Below, piece after piece: positions 37,428 to 45,915 of a stretch of 64,000 nt of DNA. The stretch's first letter is position 1. Every line of letters starts with the position of its first letter. Source of the stretch: Candidatus Pseudobacter hemicellulosilyticus (GTDB taxonomy: Bacteria > Bacteroidota > Bacteroidia > Chitinophagales > Chitinophagaceae). The translations under genes were made by a program, and so were the position numbers. Where the stretch lies: contig CP119311.1 in the NCBI GenBank assembly GCA_029202545.1, forward strand, positions 2,542,001 through 2,606,000. The letters run 5' to 3'. The notes beneath the pieces were generated by a model. The model saw only the letters and a list, made by a program, of their open reading frames with translations. It had not been told where the DNA came from and searched no databases.

Positions 37428-39632
37428 ATGCTTAGCCGATCAGTGTGCTGCCTCCTATACTGTTTCTTCATGATCCATTCAGCAATGGCACAGGAAACCA
37501 ATGAGCCTGCAGTAAAGATCAGTCAGTGGAAATTCAGCTTTGGGCAATCCCCTGAATGGATCCAGCCGGATTTCGATGACAGGGACTGGCCGGGCATCCA
37601 GGTCAATGCAGCCTGGGAATCGCAGGGCTTTGGGGAACGGAATGGGGATGCCTGTTACCGGGCCCGCGTGCTAATCCCTTCTACTTTACAGCAGCCGGAT
37701 AAAGCAGGACTTTGTTTTTCCATGGGCGCTATTGACGATATGGATTCTGTATTTGTGAATGGCCATTTTATCGGGGCCACACGCGTGTTCACGGAAGAAC
37801 GGTTCTATTTCCTGCATTACAACAGTGGCGTCATCCGCTGGGATGCGCCCAATGTGATAGTGGTAAAGGTCTTTGATGAAACCGGCTGGGGAGGAATGTA
37901 TAGGGGCGAACCAATGATCAGGGCTGCCCATCGCAGTGAGTTCATCACCCTGGACCCGCTGCCGGGCGAATGGCAATTAGCAGATGACAACCGGATCAGT
38001 AAAAAGGTAAGGCTGTATGCCAAAGCCAGTGTAGTTTTTTCCGGTGGGCTGCGCGTAGAACTGGTAGAACCCTGGAGCAAGGAGAGACAGCAGCTGAAAC
38101 AGTGGCAGGTATCCTTTTCTGACAAAGATACTGTTGAGCAATTCCTGGACATACCATTGCCGGCAGCAGCTTCCTACCAGCTGCTCTATACTTTTGAAGA
38201 AGCCACTACTGCCAGTCAACAGACCGTTCGTGAGAATCTGCCGTATGTGCTGACGCCGCCTGCGCCGCAGCAACCTGTCATAGGTGGGGCCAAAGTCATC
38301 GGCCTGCGGCCAGGTTCGCCACTGTTATACAGCATTGCCGCTACCGGCCAGCGACCGATGCGCTTCACGGCCAAAGGATTGCCCGCAGGCTTGCAGCTGG
38401 ACCCGGAAACCGGCATCATCAATGGCGTACTGGAGCAGGAAGGAGAATACCAGGTGATGCTCATGGCCCGCAATAAAAAAGGCAGGCATCAGTCTACACT
38501 ACTGATCAAAGCCGGGCAGCAGCTGGCGCTGACCCCACCCATGGGCTGGAATAGCTGGAATGTCTGGGGCGTACGTGTGGATGAAAAGAAAATACTGGAC
38601 GCAGCCAATGCTATGGTTCAGCAGGGACTGGTCAACTATGGCTGGACCTATATCAATATGGATGATGGCTGGCAGGCGCAACGCGCTGCCGATGGTCATT
38701 TGCAGCCCGGCCCGCAGTTCCCGGATATGCGGCGTTTAACGGATTCCATTCACCGGCTGGGATTGAAAGCCGGTATCTATTCCAGCCCCGGCCCCAGTAC
38801 CTGCGGCAATTTCACCGGGAGCTACCAGCAGGAGACCCGGGATGTGGCCGACTGGGCCCGCTGGGGTTTTGACCTGGTCAAGTATGACTGGTGCAGCTTC
38901 GGCAATACGCCCGAAGCTAAACGTCCCGATGGGTTACAATATCCCTATAAGCAATTGGACAAGGCGTTGCGTCAACAGCCGAGGGATATAGTGCTCAGTC
39001 TTTGCCAGTATGGAATGGGCGAGGTCTGGCAATGGGGCCATGAAGTGGGCGGTCAGCTCTGGCGCACCGGTGGCGATATCACCGATACCTGGCCCAGTAT
39101 TCTTGAACTGGGCTTTGGCAACAATGCCAAAGCAGCCTATCAACAACCTGGCCGCTGGAACGATCCGGATATGCTGGTCCTGGGCCGCCTGGGCTGGGGT
39201 GAACTGCGCCCTTCCCGGCTGACTCCCGATGAGCAGTATACGCATATGAGCCTCTGGTGTATCCAGGCGGCGCCGCTCCTGTTGGGCTGCGATCTGCAAC
39301 AGCTGGATCTTTTCAGCAAAGGGTTGTTATGCAATACGGAAGTGCTGGCCATTAACCAGGACCCGTTGGGCGCTCCGGGTATGGAGTACTATCACCAGGA
39401 TAGCCTGGTCGTATTCCGGAAACCGTTGCAGGATGGCAGTGTGGCCCTGGCCATCGTCAATCTTAAAAATGACTATATCAATGTTCCCCTGACTGCAGCC
39501 ATGCTCGGCTTGCCTGGTGCTTACCGGCTGCGGGATTGCTGGCGGCAGCAGGACCTGGGCGTATACAAAGAAGGGATGAACGCCCGGCTGGCGGCGCATG
39601 GGGTATGGCTGCTCAAAGCAATACCCAAATGA
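37428..39632 (+). CDS. GH27 alpha-galactosidase-like enzyme with N-terminal galactose-binding domain (copy B)
   Basis: 734 residues, paralogue of the gene just upstream with identical domain order: jelly roll (about 25-185), put_Ig (about 280-365), GH27 barrel with GWNSWNVWG, NMDDGW, nucleophile Asp487 (VKYDWC) and acid/base Asp550 (WRTGGDITDTW), C-terminal beta domain. Differences near the active site include YDWC against YDLC and GGDIT against GDDIE, so the substrate range may differ. It is the last gene of the locus 2 operon and ends only 16 bp before the convergent AraC-family gene, with no terminator between. Confidence 0.92.
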   Translation: MLSRSVCCLLYCFFMIHSAMAQETNEPAVKISQWKFSFGQSPEWIQPDFDDRDWPGIQVNAAWESQGFGERNGDACYRARVLIPSTLQQPDKAGLCFSMGAIDDMDSVFVNGHFIGATRVFTEERFYFLHYNSGVIRWDAPNVIVVKVFDETGWGGMYRGEPMIRAAHRSEFITLDPLPGEWQLADDNRISKKVRLYAKASVVFSGGLRVELVEPWSKERQQLKQWQVSFSDKDTVEQFLDIPLPAAASYQLLYTFEEATTASQQTVRENLPYVLTPPAPQQPVIGGAKVIGLRPGSPLLYSIAATGQRPMRFTAKGLPAGLQLDPETGIINGVLEQEGEYQVMLMARNKKGRHQSTLLIKAGQQLALTPPMGWNSWNVWGVRVDEKKILDAANAMVQQGLVNYGWTYINMDDGWQAQRAADGHLQPGPQFPDMRRLTDSIHRLGLKAGIYSSPGPSTCGNFTGSYQQETRDVADWARWGFDLVKYDWCSFGNTPEAKRPDGLQYPYKQLDKALRQQPRDIVLSLCQYGMGEVWQWGHEVGGQLWRTGGDITDTWPSILELGFGNNAKAAYQQPGRWNDPDMLVLGRLGWGELRPSRLTPDEQYTHMSLWCIQAAPLLLGCDLQQLDLFSKGLLCNTEVLAINQDPLGAPGMEYYHQDSLVVFRKPLQDGSVALAIVNLKNDYINVPLTAAMLGLPGAYRLRDCWRQQDLGVYKEGMNARLAAHGVWLLKAIPK

Positions 39633-39648
39633 TGTTCAGAGATATTTG

Positions 39649-40563
39649 TTAGTGATTATTCCGGTAAGCGGAGGGAGAAACGCCTGTCTGCTTGCGGAAG
39701 AATTTGCTGAAAGCCGCTACGGAGCCATAGTTGAGCCTTGCCGCCACCATGCTGATGGTATTGTCCGGCTGCTTCAGCAGCAGGCAGGCCTCATTGCTCA
39801 TGGCGGCGGCTATCAGGGTACCCGGTGTTTTGCCGGCTATCTTTTTGCAGACCTGGATCAGGTACTTGCTGCCGATAAATAATTTACCCGCATAAAAATC
39901 CAATCCCTGTTCCTCGCGGAAATGGAATTGCACCAGTTTCATGAATTGCAGGAACAACTCTTCCTCGCGGCCCAGGGCTTTGCGCAGGGCCGTATTGTGG
40001 TAACGTACAAAGATCTCCGCCGTTTCATACAGGAGGTTAAAGATGAGGTTCTGTACCAGTTGCTCCTGGAAAAGGCCGTCCTGCCTGGTTTTGAGGTGCA
40101 GGGCGTCCAGTTTGCCTTGCAGCAGCTGGCTTTCTTTTTTCTTCAGCTGTACAAAGGCCAGGGTGTCAAAACTGAAAAAGCCCAGCTGCTCCAGTTGGCG
40201 GGCGTCCAGGATATTCTTCAGCAGGAAACTTTTCTCAAAGACCAGCACCCTTGCCCGGAAATCAGGGCTATGGCCAACTACCTGCACAATGGTGGATGGA
40301 ATAGCGGCAAAAAAGCTGTTGGTCCGCAGATGCACCGGCTCGTTGTTCAGCAATAGTTCCGCCGTGCCGGAAAAACAGATGGCATAGATATAGAAATCAG
40401 CCCGGAACCCTTCCGCAGGATACCGGCTGATGCCGGCGCCGCTGGAAATAAAATAGGGCTTCTGCTGGTCTTCCTGTCCAAACAGGCGGAGGGTATGACG
40501 TATATTCTTATTGCTGTTCCGCAAGCCGGGTCGTTTTTTCTTCCCGGCAAATATATCATTCAT
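39649..40563 (-). CDS. AraC-family transcriptional regulator
   Basis: 304 residues. The N-terminal part (about 30-140) is a cupin-like AraC sensor (YAICFSGTAELLLNNEPVHLR). The C-terminal part (about 210-300) is the double helix-turn-helix, ending SVAAFSKFFRKQTGVSPSAYRNN, the AraC signature. It starts 10 bp after the ABC permease gene and is the last gene of the efflux operon, so it probably regulates that operon. Its position next to locus 2 is convergent, and control of the PUL is possible but not indicated. Confidence 0.9.
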   Translation of the reverse strand: MNDIFAGKKKRPGLRNSNKNIRHTLRLFGQEDQQKPYFISSGAGISRYPAEGFRADFYIYAICFSGTAELLLNNEPVHLRTNSFFAAIPSTIVQVVGHSPDFRARVLVFEKSFLLKNILDARQLEQLGFFSFDTLAFVQLKKKESQLLQGKLDALHLKTRQDGLFQEQLVQNLIFNLLYETAEIFVRYHNTALRKALGREEELFLQFMKLVQFHFREEQGLDFYAGKLFIGSKYLIQVCKKIAGKTPGTLIAAAMSNEACLLLKQPDNTISMVAARLNYGSVAAFSKFFRKQTGVSPSAYRNNH

Positions 40564-40573
40564 AACAGTATAA

Positions 40574-41743
40574 TTATGCGGCGGCTATCCCGGCCCTGGG
40601 CTGCCGGCTGATCTTCCATTGCAGCAGGATGACCATCAGCACAAAACAGATCACTGCAATCCAGGTTAGGGCGGTCAGCTGGGGCTGGATATCCGAAAAG
40701 CTTCCGCCATACACGGACAGTTTCCGGAAGCCATTCAGGAAATGGGTCAGGGGCAGTGCGTTGGCGATCTTTTGTACAAAGACCGGCATGCCTTCCAATG
40801 GCCAGGTAAAACCACTGAGCAGGAAAGAGGGCGTGGCTATCACCATCAGCAGTTCGGTAGCCCGCAGCTGGTTGGGAATGGCTAATGATACCAGCATGCC
40901 GAGGAACATGCAGGCCAGGCTGAACACCGCTACCAGTACGGCCATACCACTGTTAAAGACCGGGATATCGATATCGTAGAGCACAAAGAAAGAACCGACT
41001 ACTCCCCACATCAATGTTGTCAGCAAAATAAAGGGCGTTATTTTCAGGAGGATATGGTACAGCGAAGACCGGCTGTGACGCACCAGCTTCCCGAAATACC
41101 CATCCTCAAAATCCCGCGCAAATACCAGTCCCAGCCCCAGCAGGATCACCTGCTGCATAATGGTGCCCAGGATACCGGGCAGCATGAGGTAGAGATAATT
41201 GCCGGCAGGGTTATAGAAGCGGGTGTAATTGACGCGGAAGGGCTCAAAACGCTGGGCGGCAGTCTCCCGGTCCATGCCGCCTTTTTTCAGGGCCTCTATC
41301 TCAATGCCGGCGCTCAGGGTGCCCATGACGGTCTGGATGGCCCTGCTGGCAAAATTAGCTGTGACGAGGTTGGCCGTATTGATATCCGCCATGATCTCAG
41401 GATAGCGTTTTTGCAGGATGGCGGATTCAAAGCCTGCCGGGATGGAGATCACTGCCACATATTCTTTGGAAGGCATCTCCGCTGCAATATTGCCGGCGTC
41501 AAACTGCACTTTCACCACCTGGATACTTTCATTATCGTCCAGCGCATCAATGAACTTGCCGCTGGTGGCGCTATGGTCTGCATCAATGACCACTACCGGC
41601 ATATTGGTCAGTTTTCCCTTCCGGTATACATACACAAAAGTGATCCCGTATAACAGGGGCGCCCCAAAGAAAATGACCACCAGTACCTGGTTGGAAAAGA
41701 TCCTTTTGAATTCGGTGCGGAGCAGCCGGATAAACTGTTTCAT
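40574..41743 (-). CDS. ABC-2 type transporter permease
   Basis: 389 residues with six predicted membrane helices: one near 22-40 and five between about 185 and 380. A large extracytoplasmic domain lies between helices 1 and 2 (about 45-180), the YhhJ/YbhR-like layout. Contains the family feature LLSGFTWPLEGMP (about 310-325). It follows the HlyD gene by 10 bp. No ATP-binding subunit is encoded in this operon, so it must use one encoded elsewhere or a second permease and ATPase are missing here. Confidence 0.9.
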   Translation of the reverse strand: MKQFIRLLRTEFKRIFSNQVLVVIFFGAPLLYGITFVYVYRKGKLTNMPVVVIDADHSATSGKFIDALDDNESIQVVKVQFDAGNIAAEMPSKEYVAVISIPAGFESAILQKRYPEIMADINTANLVTANFASRAIQTVMGTLSAGIEIEALKKGGMDRETAAQRFEPFRVNYTRFYNPAGNYLYLMLPGILGTIMQQVILLGLGLVFARDFEDGYFGKLVRHSRSSLYHILLKITPFILLTTLMWGVVGSFFVLYDIDIPVFNSGMAVLVAVFSLACMFLGMLVSLAIPNQLRATELLMVIATPSFLLSGFTWPLEGMPVFVQKIANALPLTHFLNGFRKLSVYGGSFSDIQPQLTALTWIAVICFVLMVILLQWKISRQPRAGIAAA

Positions 41744-41753
41744 GGTAATAGCT

Positions 41754-42737
41754 TTAGGGTTGGACCGGTCCGCGTTCCAGGAGCACGGTGGAATTATTGT
41801 ACAGGGCCTTTGCTTCGGCCGGTTGCAATGGTACCAGCTTCAATTCATAAAATCCTTCTCCCACCTGGCGGTTGGGGGAGGTGCTGGTATTGTCTGCATA
41901 ACGGGGCAGCTGTTTTACCGCTACTATTTTTGCCCGGATGGAAGTGCTGGTATTGGGGACCTGGATGGTAAAGCTGTCTCCGGTCTTATAGGCATTGATG
42001 CTGTTCTCCCCGATGGTGAACCGGAAATAGGTATTGTTCAGCTCATAGCCGTTGACCAGGGTATAACCCGGTGTGGCCAGCTCTCCTTCTTTGAGGGTGA
42101 TGCTTTCCACGGACATATCAGCGGGGGCCAGCAGGTATCTTTCCTTATCGGCCTGCAATACTTCATTGCGGGCCCCGATGGCCCGATCCAGCTGGCCTTT
42201 GGCGCTGCGGATGGTCTCAGGGCGGGTGCCGCTGACCAGTTCCTGCTGCCTTGCTTTGAGGGCTTTCACCTGTGCTTTGGCCGCATTGTATTTGGCGCGT
42301 ACTTCATCATATTGCTGGGCAGGCACCAGGGAGTCCCGGTACATATTTTCCACCCGCCTGAAAGATTGGTCAGCAAATTCCAGCTGGGCCTGTGCGGCAT
42401 CCAGCTGACCGGCCACCTGGTCCAGCTGGTCCCTGGTGGCGCCATGATGGGCCAGGTCCAGCTGGCCGCTGGCGCTGGTGATGGCGCCTTCAGCCTGTTC
42501 CAGTTTGGCGGCAATCTCGGGTACGCCGAGGATGGCCAGGGTATCGCCTTTTTTCACCTGCATGCCTTCCTGTACCAGCAGCTTTTCAATGCGGCCGGCT
42601 ACTTTGGGCGCTACAGCAATGGATTCAAATTTGACCTTGCCCTGCGGTAGTGCGGGTTGGGTGGGATTGCCCGACTGGCAGGCTACCAGCAGGATGCCGG
42701 AAAAGAAGCCGCTGCTTATAAATAGAATACGTTTCAT
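41754..42737 (-). CDS. HlyD-type membrane fusion lipoprotein
   Basis: 327 residues with lipobox LLVAC (Cys20). The periplasmic adaptor has biotinyl/lipoyl-like halves (APKVAGRIEKLLVQEGMQVKKGDTL and ADMSVESITLKEGELATPG), a long coiled-coil hairpin (about 70-185) and a beta-barrel domain. It links the inner-membrane permease encoded downstream to the TolC-like channel encoded upstream. The gap to each neighbour is 10 and 24 bp. Confidence 0.9.
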   Translation of the reverse strand: MKRILFISSGFFSGILLVACQSGNPTQPALPQGKVKFESIAVAPKVAGRIEKLLVQEGMQVKKGDTLAILGVPEIAAKLEQAEGAITSASGQLDLAHHGATRDQLDQVAGQLDAAQAQLEFADQSFRRVENMYRDSLVPAQQYDEVRAKYNAAKAQVKALKARQQELVSGTRPETIRSAKGQLDRAIGARNEVLQADKERYLLAPADMSVESITLKEGELATPGYTLVNGYELNNTYFRFTIGENSINAYKTGDSFTIQVPNTSTSIRAKIVAVKQLPRYADNTSTSPNRQVGEGFYELKLVPLQPAEAKALYNNSTVLLERGPVQP

Positions 42738-42761
42738 CTGTATTGCGTTTAATGATGCTGG

Positions 42762-44123
42762 TTAAATATGTTGAAGAAGCACACCGTTGATATCGGCGGA
42801 TTGCAGTACTGCCCGCCGTTGTTCATAGAGGGCCTGTTGCAGACCGAACCTGGCTTTTTCCAGGTCGTTCAGCGCATCCAGGACTTCTTTGATGCCGGTG
42901 AGCCCGTTGCGGTACTGTTTGTTGACGAAATCGTAGGTGTCTTCCGTGAGTGCAATCTCTGCCTGTTTGAGGGTGACTTTCTGGGTGGCCAGCAGGTAAT
43001 CTTCCTGTGCCTTGTCGCGCCCCAGCGTGATCAGGTCCTGGGCTGCTTTCTTCTGCACTTCCAGTGCTTTGCGGTCCAGGGCGGCTTTGCGGGCGGAATT
43101 GCGGGCGCTGAGGCCGTCAAAAATATTCCATTGCAGGCGCAGGCCGGCAAACCATTTGGGGTCCAGCAGGGAAAGGTCCTTTTCCCGCAGCTCATACTGA
43201 CCAAAGGCTGCCACTTTGGGGACATAATCGGCCAGCGCTGCTTTCTCCTGGTAGTGGGTGGCTTCAATGCCTTCGTTGAGGGCCAGGATCTCTGCGCGTT
43301 CTGCGGCCGCTTCCGTGACCATGGTGGTCAGCGGCGTCAATACGGGTTGTAATTGACTGAGGTTGTCCGCGCCGGCGCCGGTCAGCTGTTGCATTTTCTG
43401 TTGCAGCAGGCGCTTGCTGGTCTGGTTCTCCAGTTGTTTTAACTTCAGCTGCTGTTCAGCCAGTTCAATTTTTTTACGATCCAGCGGGGTAGCCAGGCCA
43501 TTGCTGATAGCGCCTTCCACAAAGCGGCGCTGTTCTTTCAGGATATTGGCTGAGGCTACCAGGATATTGTCGGAGCTGGACACCAGGGCCATCTTATCAT
43601 ATACATCGGAAATGTCCAGCCAGAGGCGGGCCTGTTGTTTTTGAGTAAGGTGGCTGACGGCCTGCTGCTGGTGCTGGTAGGCTTTGAGGCCATTGCTGAC
43701 CTTGAAGCCGCTGAACAGGAGCCATTGCCCGTTAACAGTGGTCTTCAGGATATCCTTACGCTGGATAGGATCCACGGGTTGCAGCTGCACGGTGGGCGGC
43801 AGGGTAGCGTTGAAACCCATACCCAGTTTTTCCTTGATGAGCAGGGCCTGGGTGCCCATCAGCAATTGCTGGAGGTTTTCGGGAAAAACGATATCGTCGT
43901 TCAGCCGGGTATAAGTACCGGTAAAACTGACACGGGGCAGGTAATTGAAGCGGACCGATTGCCGGTCTACCTGGATCTGTTCCTGTTTGAGCTGGAACAG
44001 CTGCAGGGAATCATTCTGCCCCGTTGCCTGCTGGTACAGGTCTTTAACGGTTTCGTTGAAGAATTGCGCGGATGCCTGGAAGGAGAACATGGCGCACCAA
44101 CCGATCAGGACTGTTTTTTTCAT
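42762..44123 (-). CDS. TolC-family outer-membrane efflux protein
   Basis: 453 residues with signal peptide (cleavage near FQASAQ). Two OEP repeats with long coiled coils are visible, including the conserved LRLQWNIFDGLSARNSARKAAL segment (about 325-350) and a final repeat ending VLLQHI. First gene of the operon TolC-HlyD-permease-AraC. A TAGCTTTG -7 box on the minus strand at 44168-44161 lies about 40 bp upstream of the start. Confidence 0.92.
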   Translation of the reverse strand: MKKTVLIGWCAMFSFQASAQFFNETVKDLYQQATGQNDSLQLFQLKQEQIQVDRQSVRFNYLPRVSFTGTYTRLNDDIVFPENLQQLLMGTQALLIKEKLGMGFNATLPPTVQLQPVDPIQRKDILKTTVNGQWLLFSGFKVSNGLKAYQHQQQAVSHLTQKQQARLWLDISDVYDKMALVSSSDNILVASANILKEQRRFVEGAISNGLATPLDRKKIELAEQQLKLKQLENQTSKRLLQQKMQQLTGAGADNLSQLQPVLTPLTTMVTEAAAERAEILALNEGIEATHYQEKAALADYVPKVAAFGQYELREKDLSLLDPKWFAGLRLQWNIFDGLSARNSARKAALDRKALEVQKKAAQDLITLGRDKAQEDYLLATQKVTLKQAEIALTEDTYDFVNKQYRNGLTGIKEVLDALNDLEKARFGLQQALYEQRRAVLQSADINGVLLQHI

Positions 44124-44160
44124 ATTGTCCGGTTGTTTACGTTGATGAAAAATGACAACA

Positions 44161-44168
44161 CAAAGCTA
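44161..44168 (-). promoter_or_regulatory. Candidate -7 box of the efflux operon
   Basis: TAGCTTTG on the minus strand matches TAnnTTTG exactly. No clear TTG is found about 19-21 nt upstream. Confidence 0.4.
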
Positions 44169-44267
44169 CCAAAAGCCTGCTCCGGGATTTGTCCAAAATT
44201 CAGTATGTGTTGTCTGAAAGGAGGATTCGGGAAATGTGTCCGGGGAAATGGGGCCGTTTGGCGCTGT

Positions 44268-44314
44268 TCGCCGGAGGCGATGGAATAACAGTCACTCGCC
44301 AGAGGCGAGCGACT
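44268..44314. repeat. Two small palindromic repeats with loop NGA
   Basis: TCGCC-GGA-GGCGA (44268-44280) and AGTCACTCGCC-AGA-GGCGAGCGACT (44290-44314, 11-bp stem with one wobble). Both have the core TCGCC-(A/G)GA-GGCGA. They lie between the serine hydrolase gene and the efflux operon, both on the minus strand, where the longer one could work as a transcript-end hairpin for the hydrolase although no T-run follows. Confidence 0.6.
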
Positions 44315-44322
44315 GGGGTGCG

Positions 44323-45741
44323 TTATTTCAGTGTGAGGATCCAGTCGGACACCAGCTGCAAGGCGGCCGGGTTGACTGTTTCTTCCAGCTGGCCATATTC
44401 CTGTACGCTGCCGGTACTGGCCTGCTGGAACAGGTGATTGAGGCCGGGCAGGTCAATGACCTTGGCTTTTTTATTGCCTGCCTGCTGGAGGGCGGTGCGG
44501 ATAGCGGCCAGGTTGGGCTCACTGCTCACCTGGCTGTCGAGGCTGCCATTGATGGCCAGCACGGAACATTTCACTTTAGACAGGTAAGTAGCAGGATCAA
44601 TGCCGAGGAAGTAGCGATACCAGGGCGAGGAGATGGGACCGGCAATGCCTTTGGCCGCATCCTGCAGGACATTGGTATCTGCTGAGGGGGCTGCTTTGGT
44701 CAGCTGGGTGATGATGGCTTTTTCCAGGGCGGTCGCGAATTCTTTTTCGGGCAGGTCTTTCAACTGATGGATATCTGAATAGATGGCGCGGTTGATGGTC
44801 TCACTGCTGCGTACCATGCTGTCCGGAGCGCCGGAAAGTCGCAGCTGGTCAGCATTCTGTCTGACCATCAATTCAGGAATGGGAACGCCGGGGCCGGCCA
44901 GCATCACTACAAACTGTACGTCCTTGTTCCTGCTGGCTACCATGGGAGCAATGATGCCGCCTTCACTATGTCCTAACAGGCCGATGGCGGCGCCTTTAAG
45001 CTCAGGTCTGCTCTTCAGGAAGGTAACGGCAGCTTCTGCATCGTTAGCGAAATCGGCGGTAGTGGATAACTGGAAATTACCGGTGGATTTTTCTACGCCG
45101 CGGTCGTCGTAGCGGAGGACGGCAATGCCCTGGCGGGTGAGCCAGTCGCTCCATACCAGGAAGGGCCGGTGATTAAAAGGCGCTAATTCTTCATTGCGGT
45201 TCTGCGGACCGGAGCCGCTGATCAGCACCACTACTTTTTTGACCTTGCCTTCGGGCAGGGTGAGGGTACCGGCCAGGGTCACCCCGGTGGCAGTACTATT
45301 GAAACTGACTTCCTCTTGTTTATAGGGAAAGCTGGTGGGGTCCTGTGGACGTTTGACCTTGATGGCTTCCCTCTTTTCAGGGATATTGCCATTGGTCAGC
45401 ACCAGGGGCAGGTTGGCGCCGCCCTGCGAAAAGGTGCCGGTGATCCGGTTGCTGTCGGGTTCAAACAATCCTTTATACTGAATGCCCAGGTTGGAGGCGT
45501 CAATGAGCAGCTCCTGACCATTGAGGGTGGTCTGTTTGGTGGCCAGTCCTTTGGCGCCCTGCTTGGGGCTGTCCATGGTAGTGGTATAGCTGCCGTCGGT
45601 TGCCTGCTGAATATGAAAGATCAGGGGTATCTCCATGCCCTGGAAAGAGAGTGTTCCGGACCAGCTGCCGTTGATGCTTTGGGCAGTCCCCCCAAGGGCT
45701 GTCACCAGCAACAGACAAAAAAGGATAAGTTGTTTCTTCAT
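44323..45741 (-). CDS. Exported alpha/beta-hydrolase (serine hydrolase)
   Basis: 472 residues with signal peptide (cleavage near GGTAQS). An N-terminal beta domain of about 120 residues (INGSWSGTLSFQGMEIPL) precedes an alpha/beta-hydrolase fold. The oxyanion region is LISGSGPQNRNEE, the nucleophile Ser259 lies in GHSEGG, a catalytic Asp is likely in NGSLDSQV and the His in LPGLNHLF near the C-terminus. The layout resembles EstD-like esterases. Substrate unknown. A TATATTTG -7 box and an operator-like inverted repeat lie directly upstream. Confidence 0.88.
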   Translation of the reverse strand: MKKQLILFCLLLVTALGGTAQSINGSWSGTLSFQGMEIPLIFHIQQATDGSYTTTMDSPKQGAKGLATKQTTLNGQELLIDASNLGIQYKGLFEPDSNRITGTFSQGGANLPLVLTNGNIPEKREAIKVKRPQDPTSFPYKQEEVSFNSTATGVTLAGTLTLPEGKVKKVVVLISGSGPQNRNEELAPFNHRPFLVWSDWLTRQGIAVLRYDDRGVEKSTGNFQLSTTADFANDAEAAVTFLKSRPELKGAAIGLLGHSEGGIIAPMVASRNKDVQFVVMLAGPGVPIPELMVRQNADQLRLSGAPDSMVRSSETINRAIYSDIHQLKDLPEKEFATALEKAIITQLTKAAPSADTNVLQDAAKGIAGPISSPWYRYFLGIDPATYLSKVKCSVLAINGSLDSQVSSEPNLAAIRTALQQAGNKKAKVIDLPGLNHLFQQASTGSVQEYGQLEETVNPAALQLVSDWILTLK

Positions 45742-45751
45742 GCGGCCTTTT

Positions 45752-45771
45752 TTTGGTTCGTACCAAATATA
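45752..45771 (-). promoter_or_regulatory. -7 box with overlapping inverted repeat before the serine hydrolase
   Basis: On the minus strand TATATTTG (45771-45764) matches TAnnTTTG. It overlaps TTTGGTACGAACCAAA (45767-45752), a near-perfect 16-bp palindrome with a CG centre (one mismatch per half). The core GGTACG-ACC is shared with the palindrome at 9001-9026. A bound protein here would cover the transcription start. Confidence 0.5.
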
Positions 45772-45862
45772 CCAATTTGCAGGGCATGCTGGTACTGATC
45801 TGGCGGGAATAACGGTTTAATGCGTTGTGTTGAACTGTTGATCACTATAACGGAATGGCAAT

Positions 45863-45894
45863 AAAAAAGGGTACCTCAGTGCTGAGATACCCTT
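45863..45894 (-). terminator. Rho-independent terminator of the alcohol dehydrogenase gene
   Basis: On the minus strand AAGGGTATCTCAG (45894-45882) pairs with CTGAGGTACCCTT (45879-45867), one wobble pair. The right arm runs into a stretch of T. Confidence 0.92.
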
Positions 45895-45915
45895 CCTGTA
45901 TTTTTACGGTGTAAC

